5,634 nucleotides of DNA, taken from an uncultured Selenomonadaceae bacterium. GTDB taxonomy: Bacteria > Bacillota > Negativicutes > Selenomonadales > Selenomonadaceae. The notes below the pieces were generated by a model, which was given only the letters and a program-made list of their open reading frames with translations, was not told the DNA's origin and made no database searches. Within the stretch, counting starts at the first letter, position 1; each line of letters begins with the position of its first letter. Below are positions 1-5,634 of the stretch, piece after piece. A program made the position numbers and the translations under genes. The stretch is taken from contig CAJORE010000187.1 of assembly GCA_905236595.1 (NCBI GenBank), positions 1 through 5,634 of the forward strand, written 5' to 3'.

Positions 1-2043
1 GGTCTTTAGAACGCATACACCCGCCGTGGTGCGCATTTTTATCTTAGATTCGGGCGTTTTTATGTAGCTGTATTTGTTGACGGCCTCAGCGACAAGTTTT
101 TTTATCGTTGCATCATCCTGCCCGATGCAAACAGTCACTAAGTTACCGGCATCAATACCGGTCGCCGTCAAAAGAACCCAATCCTTCTTCGCCAAGTGTT
201 GCGCCATGCGCTTTAACTGATTGTTCAAAAGATCGCGCCCGTATTCGACTACCGCCGCCGCTTTGCTTTCAACAACGAATACAACAACATACAGCATACC
301 CGCACGGTAATTATCCATGTGCCGCTCGATAATCGGCGGCACTTCTTTCTCAAGCCAAGCCAAATTCGGCAAATCGGTTCGTTCGTCGGTGTATGCCATG
401 TGCCTTATGGTCGCGATATGTTCTCGCTTCATTCGTTCGCGATAACCCCAAGCGCCTCCGACCAGACACATCAACGCCACAACAGCGATCATCGCTTCCA
501 ACGGGTAATTGTACACAAACCAACGGGGCGAAAACGAGTGTTGTATTTGTTCGTTGACGTTCAGAAGATTTCTGACCCATTCGCCGTTTACATGGTTTAT
601 CTCCTTGTTCAAGATAATCCATAAACGGTTGTCCGCCAGTTTTGACACGCCCAAACTCAAACGATCACTGTATTGACTTTCGGGCATGGCATCAAGGTTA
701 TATGTTCCGGTTTCCTCAATCAGATACGGCACCTCCGAACGCGGCACAAAAGTTGCATCGGCTCGCCCGTCGGCCACCGCCGAAAAGCAATCCGCCACAT
801 TAGGGAAATATATTATGCGTTCTTTAGAGTATGTCGTTTCCACAAAGGTTTTCGTATACAAAAGCGAAGCGCACGCGGCAATCTTAGCCTTGCTGCCGAC
901 CACTTCGCCGCGCCGTTTCACCATTACGTACTCAAGTGTAATGTAAGGTTGCGTCGGGCTTATCTTAAAGCTATGCGCCCAACTGAAATCGCAAACGGTG
1001 TCCAAAGCGAAATCGGCGCGTCCCATTTGGATGGCATCAATTGCTTCTTCGGGCGTCTCAAGCGGCAAAATTTCCACTTCCACGCCCAAATCATTTTCAA
1101 TACGGCGCGCAATATCGGCAAAAATCCCTTTTGGCTGCCCGTTCTCCATAAACGAAAACGGACGTTGCCAAACTAAAACTACTGCCGTCAGTTTGCCTTT
1201 GTCTTTCAAAAATTTCCGTTCGTCCGCACTCAATACCAGCGGAAACCCGTCGGTACGCAAGTACTTGTTATTCAAAAAATCACGAATGTTCGGCTGATAC
1301 AAAAGCATTTGATCCATCGCCAAATTCAATTTTCGCAAAAGATCAGTTCGATCGGCGCGAACCAATGCCCGATAACTTTGACGATCAAAAATCGACCACG
1401 CTTTCGACTCTCGCGGATTTAGCATCGCATCCACATAACCATCGATCTGCCCGGCTTTTAAGGCGTCTTCCATATCATACTGCAAAGGGAAGTTGACCAA
1501 TTCATACGAAAAGCCCTCTCCTTTGGCCATGCCTTGCAAACCGGGCGTCGGACAATTCGCCGGTATCGTGCCGATTTTCATGTGGTCTTTTAAGCCGCCC
1601 TTGCCAACAACCAATTCCATTGGAAACCGTCCGATAACGTGGTCGGTACGCGCCACGTTCGACAGCGTCTTATAATAACCGGGCATTGACGGCAGTATGT
1701 CTATTTCGCCGCTGTTTAATTTTGCGCCACATTCCGCCCACGAATATGACGGGATGTACTCAAAACGGCAATGCATATAGTTCGCCAAAAATTCCATGTA
1801 CTCATAGCCATAACCGCTTAAATGTCCCGAAAAATTTTCTTCGACGAACCCCGTTCCCGGAATGTAACCTACGCGCAAAACAACGCCATCGCGATCAAGT
1901 CCCGTGCCGACCACATATCCTTCCCGTTCGGCGGCCGGGTTAGGTTCGGCATATCCCGTAGGAACGAGTTGGCTTTGAGCAATGCCAACGGCAATAGTAC
2001 ATGCCGCAACAAACCGCAAAAAATATTGACAAATCCTGTTCAT
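1..2043 (-). CDS. Periplasmic tandem solute-binding sensor with degenerate GGDEF domain (partial, C-terminus off the left edge)
   Basis: The frame is open for 681 codons from ATG 2043-2041 and has no stop before base 1. The translation begins MNRICQYFLRF and has a hydrophobic signal peptide, cleaved about residue 22 or 32 (GYA-EP). Residues ~54-270 form a first SBP_bac_3-like domain, with GYGYEYM (77-83), SWAEC (101-105) and GEIDILPSM (112-120). A linker LSADERKFL starts at 271. A second such domain runs ~284-495, with PFSFMENG near its start and MGRADFALDT at 340. One transmembrane helix spans ~513-534. A GGDEF-family domain follows, opening with AYTDERTDLPN (550-560). Where GGDEF is expected there is DAGNL (631-635), and the usual metal-binding Asp/FKxxND region is not recognisable, so cyclase activity is unlikely. 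Inferred role: a periplasmic ligand signals across the membrane to a cytoplasmic output. Family relatives often carry an EAL domain after GGDEF, which here would lie outside the window. Ligand and true output are unknown. Architecture is confident; function is not. Confidence 0.88.
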   Translation of the reverse strand, partial: MNRICQYFLRFVAACTIAVGIAQSQLVPTGYAEPNPAAEREGYVVGTGLDRDGVVLRVGYIPGTGFVEENFSGHLSGYGYEYMEFLANYMHCRFEYIPSYSWAECGAKLNSGEIDILPSMPGYYKTLSNVARTDHVIGRFPMELVVGKGGLKDHMKIGTIPANCPTPGLQGMAKGEGFSYELVNFPLQYDMEDALKAGQIDGYVDAMLNPRESKAWSIFDRQSYRALVRADRTDLLRKLNLAMDQMLLYQPNIRDFLNNKYLRTDGFPLVLSADERKFLKDKGKLTAVVLVWQRPFSFMENGQPKGIFADIARRIENDLGVEVEILPLETPEEAIDAIQMGRADFALDTVCDFSWAHSFKISPTQPYITLEYVMVKRRGEVVGSKAKIAACASLLYTKTFVETTYSKERIIYFPNVADCFSAVADGRADATFVPRSEVPYLIEETGTYNLDAMPESQYSDRLSLGVSKLADNRLWIILNKEINHVNGEWVRNLLNVNEQIQHSFSPRWFVYNYPLEAMIAVVALMCLVGGAWGYRERMKREHIATIRHMAYTDERTDLPNLAWLEKEVPPIIERHMDNYRAGMLYVVVFVVESKAAAVVEYGRDLLNNQLKRMAQHLAKKDWVLLTATGIDAGNLVTVCIGQDDATIKKLVAEAVNKYSYIKTPESKIKMRTTAGVCVLKT

Positions 2044-2055
2044 AATATGGCTCAA

Positions 2056-2059
2056 CTCC
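2056..2059 (-). promoter_or_regulatory. Possible ribosome binding site of the sensor gene
   Basis: Read on the minus strand, GGAG lies 12 bases before ATG 2043, a rather long spacing. A weaker GAG sits closer, at 2051-2053. This start is preferred because it puts the hydrophobic signal-peptide core at residues 11-22. An alternative in-frame TTG at 2100-2098 has AGAGGA about 9 bases upstream and would add 19 polar, cysteine-containing residues before the signal core. That is less typical of an exported protein but cannot be excluded. Confidence 0.4.
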
Positions 2060-2167
2060 GTATTGGTGCAAAAATTACAACGGACAAGTTCGACACGCAA
2101 TAAGTAAAATCCTCTTAAACACAGCCGTTTCATAAATTTTGCTTGCCCAGCGATCGCGACGGCGGTG

Positions 2168-2196
2168 TTGGCAGGAAGAGATTTATTTGCTATAAT
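2168..2196 (+). promoter_or_regulatory. Sigma-70-type promoter of ileS
   Basis: The -35 box TTGGCA (2168-2173) differs from TTGACA at one base. A 17-base spacer separates it from a perfect -10 box TATAAT (2191-2196), which is preceded by TGC, an extended -10 element. Transcription should start about 2203, leaving a leader of about 90 bases before the TTG start of ileS. This is the only strong promoter-like sequence I see in the divergent intergenic region. Confidence 0.82.
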
Positions 2197-2279
2197 GACG
2201 CGAAAACAACTTGCGGTCGGTTATTACAGCAAACGACAAAATTAAAGTCATGGGCTGTAGCCGTTGCCGATTCATATTC

Positions 2280-2285
2280 GGGAGG
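2280..2285 (+). promoter_or_regulatory. Strong Shine-Dalgarno deciding the TTG start of ileS
   Basis: GGGAGG ends 8 bases before TTG 2294-2296, an ideal distance. The site lies inside the extra codons that would be translated if the upstream in-frame ATG 2264 were used, and that ATG has no comparable site in front of it. It therefore argues directly for initiation at TTG. Confidence 0.85.
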
Positions 2286-2293
2286 AAAAAATT

Positions 2294-5200
2294 TTGTACG
2301 CAAAAGTACCTACGGATCTTAATTTTGCCGAACGGGAAAAAGAAATCGCCAAATTTTGGAAGGACAACAATATCGCGCAAAAAGCTGTCGACAACCGTCA
2401 AGGGAATGACACATTCACCTTTTACGACGGTCCGCCGACGGCGAACGGTCAGCCGCATATCGGTCATGTATTGACGCGGGTCATCAAAGATATGTTGCCG
2501 CGCTATCAATCCATGAAGGGCAAATATGTCCTGCGTAAAGCCGGTTGGGATACGCACGGCTTGCCCGTCGAATTGGAAGTCGAAAAAGCCATCGGCATCA
2601 ACGGCAAGGACGAAATCGAAAAATACGGCATCGAACCGTTCATAAAAAAATGCCGTGAGTCCGTGTGGAAATACAAGGGAATGTGGGAAGAATTCTCCGA
2701 AGTCGTCGGATTTTGGGCGGATATGGAGCATCCCTACATCACCTACGAAAACGATTTCATCGAATCCGAATGGTGGGCGCTCAAGGAAATTTTTGACAAG
2801 GGGCTTTTGTACAAAGGCTACAAAGTTGTTCCGTATTGCCCGCGTTGCGGCACGCCGCTTTCTTCACACGAAGTTGCGCAAGGCTACAAAGATGTAAAAG
2901 AGCGCTCTGCCATCGTCAAATTTAAGGCCAAAGACGAGGACGCCTACTTTTTGGCATGGACAACAACGCCCTGGACCCTTCCTTCAAACTTGGGTCTGTG
3001 CGTCAATGCCGACGTCGATTATGTAAAAATCAAAGTCGCCGACACGGTGTATTATCTTGCGGCGGCTTTAGTCGACAGCGTGTTTGACGGCATCGACGGC
3101 GAACGCGAAATTTTGGCGCGCTTAAAGGGCGCCGATCTCGTCGGCCGCGATTATGAGCCGCTGTTTCCTTACGCCGTCGGCAAACTCAACAAACGTGCCT
3201 TCTTCATCGTTGCCGACAACTACGTCACCACCGAAGACGGCACGGGCATCGTCCACATCGCCCCCGCCTTCGGCGAAGACGACAACCGCGTTTGCCGTGC
3301 CAACGATTTGCCCTTCGTACAGTTCGTCAACGCCAAAGGGGAGATGACCGAAGAAACGGATTGGGCGGGCGTGTTCGTCAAAGACGCCGATCCGCTCATC
3401 TTGAAAAATTTGCGTGAAACGGGCAAACTGCTCAAAGCTCCCGTTTTTGAACACAGCTACCCGCATTGTTGGCGCTGCGATACGCCGCTCATTTACTATG
3501 CCCGCGAATCATGGTTCATCGCCATGACAAAGGTTCGCGACGAACTTATCAAAAACAACGCGACGGTAAACTGGATTCCGCAAAGCATCGGCGAAGGCCG
3601 CTTCGGTGATTGGCTCAAAAACGTTCAGGATTGGGGCATCAGCCGCAACCGTTATTGGGGTACGCCGCTAAATGTCTGGGAGTGCTCCTGCGGACACTTA
3701 AAAGCCGTCGGCTCCATTGCCGAACTAAAGTCCCTCGCCGGGGACAAGTGTCCGGATGACATCGAACTGCATCGTCCTTACGTCGATAACGTCACCTTCC
3801 CTTGCGAAAAATGCGGCAAAGAAATGCACCGCGTTCCCGAAGTTATCGACTGCTGGTTCGACTCGGGCGCAATGCCCTTTGCCCAATGGCACTATCCTTT
3901 TGAAAACAAAGAACTGTTTGACGCTCGTTTTCCCGCCGATTTTATTTCCGAAGCGGTGGATCAGACCCGCGGTTGGTTTTATTCGCTTATTGCCATATCG
4001 ACGTTACTCTTTAATGCCGCTCCCTACAAAAATGTTATTGTCTTGGGTCATGTATTGGACAAAGACGGGCAAAAAATGAGTAAGTCTAAAGGCAACGCCG
4101 TCGATCCCATGCAAGAACTTACCGCCCACGGCGCCGATGCCGTCCGCTGGTATTTCTACGAAAACAGTGCGCCTTGGTTGCCCAACCGCTACCATGACGA
4201 AGCTGTCAAAGAAGGTCAGCGCAAATTTTTGGGGACGTTGTGGAACACCTACGCATTCTTCGTCCTCTACGCCGACATTGACGAATTTGACCCGACCAAG
4301 TACAGTCTCGATTACGAAAAATTGCCCGTAATGGACAAATGGTGTTTGTCGCGGCTAATGACCATGGTCAAAACCACGGACAAGAATTTGGCCGAATACA
4401 AAGTTACGGAAGCGGCCAAAGCGCTTGCCGTGTTCACCGACGAACTTTCAAATTGGTATGTGCGCCGCAGTCGCAACCGCTTCTGGGCTAAGGGCATGGA
4501 AGAAGACAAAATCAATGCCTACCTCACCTTGTACACGGCTCTCGTTACGCTTGCCAAAGCCGCCGCGCCGCTCATTCCTTTCATGACGGAACATATTTAC
4601 CGCAACTTAGTGGTAAGCGTTGACAAAACAGCTCCTGAAAGCGTGCATCTTTGCGATTATCCTACAGCAAACGAGAGCTGGATTGACGAAGATTTAGAGC
4701 GCAACATGGAACTCACGCTAAAAATCGTGGTTTTGGGGCGGGCGGCGCGCAACGCCTCTGCCATTAAAAATCGCCAACCTATCGGCGAAATGTTCGTTGC
4801 GGGCGGCAAACTGCCGGACTTCTTCCGCGCCATCGCCGAGGACGAGTTGAACGTAAAGAAACTTACGTTTATCGACAACCCCGATAAATTTTTGACAATT
4901 CACATCAAGCCGAACTTCCGCGTTTTGGGCAAAAAAGTCGGCAAAGCCATGGGCGAAGTGCAAGCCGCTCTGAAAACCTTAGACGGCGGCAAAGCCAAGG
5001 AAACCATGGTCAAAGACGGCAAATTGACAATCACCGTCGCCTCCGGTGAATTTGAGCTTACCGATGACGACATAGAGATTACCGCCGAGCAAGCTGCCGG
5101 CTACGCCGTTGAAAGCGAACGCGATTTAACGGTTGCTTTAGATACCAACCTCACCCCTGCGCTTATCGAGGAAGGCTTTGTCCGCGAAATTATCAGCAAG

Positions 5201-5422
5201 TTGCAGACCATGCGCCGCGAAGCGGATTTCAACGTTACGGATCGCATAAAGGTCTATGCCGTCGGCAACGACAAATTGACGACGATAATAAAAAACAACG
5301 AAGCCCAAATAATGAGCGTCGTGCTTGCCACGGAAATAATTTGCGGCAACCTCCCCGCCGAACTTACCGCCAAAGAATGGAACATCAACGGCGAAACACT
5401 CGGTTTGGCAGTCTTGCGTTGA
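2294..5422 (+). CDS. ileS: Isoleucine--tRNA ligase, long type-2 form
   Basis: This cytoplasmic class I synthetase charges tRNA-Ile with isoleucine using ATP and clears mischarged valine. From the TTG start it is 1042 residues (MYAKVPTDLNFAEREKEI...), matching the usual family N-terminus; ATG 2264 would add 10 unlikely residues. The Rossmann fold carries PPTANGQPHIGH (HIGH at 55-58) and KMSKSKGN (594-601). The CP1 editing domain has WTTTPWTLPSN (222-232) and GTGIVHIAPAFGEDD (316-330), with the expected editing His321 and Asp330. Cysteine pairs that may bind zinc are CPRC (182-185), CWRC (392-395), CSC (464-466) and CEKC (504-507). WFDSG is at 521-525. The anticodon-binding helical domain covers roughly 680-840, with NWYVRRSRNRFW from 720. 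The C-terminal ~200 residues resemble the DUF5915-type tail of eukaryote-like IleRS and lack the terminal zinc finger of the short bacterial type. The gene looks complete and functional, with its own promoter and no visible T-box. Type-2 enzymes are often less sensitive to mupirocin; that is inference for this one. Confidence 0.97.
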   Translation: MYAKVPTDLNFAEREKEIAKFWKDNNIAQKAVDNRQGNDTFTFYDGPPTANGQPHIGHVLTRVIKDMLPRYQSMKGKYVLRKAGWDTHGLPVELEVEKAIGINGKDEIEKYGIEPFIKKCRESVWKYKGMWEEFSEVVGFWADMEHPYITYENDFIESEWWALKEIFDKGLLYKGYKVVPYCPRCGTPLSSHEVAQGYKDVKERSAIVKFKAKDEDAYFLAWTTTPWTLPSNLGLCVNADVDYVKIKVADTVYYLAAALVDSVFDGIDGEREILARLKGADLVGRDYEPLFPYAVGKLNKRAFFIVADNYVTTEDGTGIVHIAPAFGEDDNRVCRANDLPFVQFVNAKGEMTEETDWAGVFVKDADPLILKNLRETGKLLKAPVFEHSYPHCWRCDTPLIYYARESWFIAMTKVRDELIKNNATVNWIPQSIGEGRFGDWLKNVQDWGISRNRYWGTPLNVWECSCGHLKAVGSIAELKSLAGDKCPDDIELHRPYVDNVTFPCEKCGKEMHRVPEVIDCWFDSGAMPFAQWHYPFENKELFDARFPADFISEAVDQTRGWFYSLIAISTLLFNAAPYKNVIVLGHVLDKDGQKMSKSKGNAVDPMQELTAHGADAVRWYFYENSAPWLPNRYHDEAVKEGQRKFLGTLWNTYAFFVLYADIDEFDPTKYSLDYEKLPVMDKWCLSRLMTMVKTTDKNLAEYKVTEAAKALAVFTDELSNWYVRRSRNRFWAKGMEEDKINAYLTLYTALVTLAKAAAPLIPFMTEHIYRNLVVSVDKTAPESVHLCDYPTANESWIDEDLERNMELTLKIVVLGRAARNASAIKNRQPIGEMFVAGGKLPDFFRAIAEDELNVKKLTFIDNPDKFLTIHIKPNFRVLGKKVGKAMGEVQAALKTLDGGKAKETMVKDGKLTITVASGEFELTDDDIEITAEQAAGYAVESERDLTVALDTNLTPALIEEGFVREIISKLQTMRREADFNVTDRIKVYAVGNDKLTTIIKNNEAQIMSVVLATEIICGNLPAELTAKEWNINGETLGLAVLR

Positions 5423-5584
5423 CAATGTGGCCTGTTTAATGGCAAACACGCTTCAAAACGAGCGAAACAATTTACATTAAAATTTTTAGTCTTAGTTTTC
5501 TCTGCCCGAATAGTGGGGGAACCTACACCAACCAATATTTTCGTTTACATTCGCTACATCGAACAAACTGCGACACTATCAAAA
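5423..5584. other. Intergenic stretch after ileS without a recognisable gene
   Basis: The stretch is AT-rich and carries no convincing open frame of its own; the minus-strand frame that overlaps it is mostly antisense to ileS. Only weak hairpins are visible, such as CGCT/AGCG near 5449-5464, followed at some distance by T-rich sequence around 5482-5500. I do not call a separate ileS terminator here. Confidence 0.5.
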
Positions 5585-5618
5585 AAAGGGGCTGTCAAGT
5601 TAGCTTGACAGCCCCTTT
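5585..5618 (-). terminator. Intrinsic terminator, perfect 15-bp stem, best oriented for the minus strand
   Basis: AAAGGGGCTGTCAAG (5585-5599) pairs perfectly with CTTGACAGCCCCTTT (5604-5618) around the four-base loop TTAG. On the plus strand only TTT, part of the stem, precedes GG, which is a poor U-tract. On the minus strand the stem is followed by a run of T (complement of the A-run 5581-5587), the classic arrangement. It probably ends a leftward gene beyond the right edge, and may also stop ileS transcripts as a bidirectional terminator. A repeat end of an insertion sequence is an alternative, but the short loop and the tract favour a terminator. Confidence 0.85.
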
Positions 5619-5634
5619 GGCATCACAGAAAAAC

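Noticed and set aside
673..1297. Overlapping plus-strand open frames of up to 167 codons
   Set aside because: They lie antisense to the sensor gene, whose minus-strand frame has clear domain motifs throughout; their translations look like low-conservation shadows.
2074..2100. Possible minus-strand promoter TTGCGT / TGTAAT for the sensor gene
   Set aside because: The spacer is only 15 bases and the -35 box matches consensus at half its positions, so it is too weak to call.
2150..2157. GCGATCGC palindrome
   Set aside because: It is a single eight-base palindrome with no second copy seen nearby; chance occurrence is enough to explain it.
2250..2474. Possible small leader frame from ATG 2250 running into ileS in another frame
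   Set aside because: It has no convincing ribosome site, its product is dominated by the out-of-frame reading of ileS, and it would overlap the ileS start by many codons.
2183..2731. Minus-strand open frame of 182 codons overlapping the start of ileS
   Set aside because: It is antisense to the conserved N-terminus of ileS and to its promoter, resembles no family I know, and is explained by the codon bias of ileS.
5254..5535. Minus-strand open frame of 93 codons across the ileS end
   Set aside because: More than half is antisense to the conserved ileS C-terminus, and there is no recognisable product or start signal.

Overview
The window holds two protein genes that diverge from a roughly 250-base intergenic region, and a transcription terminator near the right edge. 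Base composition is mixed and close to balanced. The style of the proteins suggests an anaerobic Firmicute, most likely of the Negativicutes (Selenomonadales/Acidaminococcales type). The pointers are a periplasmic tandem substrate-binding sensor joined to a GGDEF-like domain, and a long type-2 isoleucyl-tRNA synthetase. This placement is inferred from protein style; no rRNA or other marker is present.

Left part (1-2043, minus strand): one long frame of 681 codons, open through the left edge, so the C-terminus is missing. It encodes an envelope sensor with a signal peptide, two periplasmic bacterial solute-binding (Venus-flytrap) domains, one transmembrane helix and a cytoplasmic GGDEF-family domain. 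The signature motifs of that domain are degenerate, so it is probably not an active diguanylate cyclase. A further output domain such as EAL may lie beyond the edge.

Middle (2044-2293): the divergent intergenic region. It carries a very good sigma-70-type promoter reading right (TTGGCA, 17-base spacer, TATAAT with an extended -10 TG) and a strong Shine-Dalgarno sequence that places the start of ileS on a TTG codon. No T-box leader is seen.

Right part (2294-5422, plus strand): a complete isoleucyl-tRNA synthetase gene, ileS, of the long, eukaryote-like type 2. Catalytic, editing, zinc-ligand and C-terminal regions are all intact. After its stop come about 160 bases with no recognisable gene, then a perfect 15-bp hairpin. 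The good U-tract of this hairpin is on the minus-strand transcript, which suggests a convergent gene just outside the window.

The two genes have no obvious functional link: one is housekeeping translation, the other signal sensing. I see no CRISPR, mobile element, RNA gene or clearly new system. The most interesting item is the tandem sensor with unusual ligand-pocket positions and a decayed GGDEF domain.
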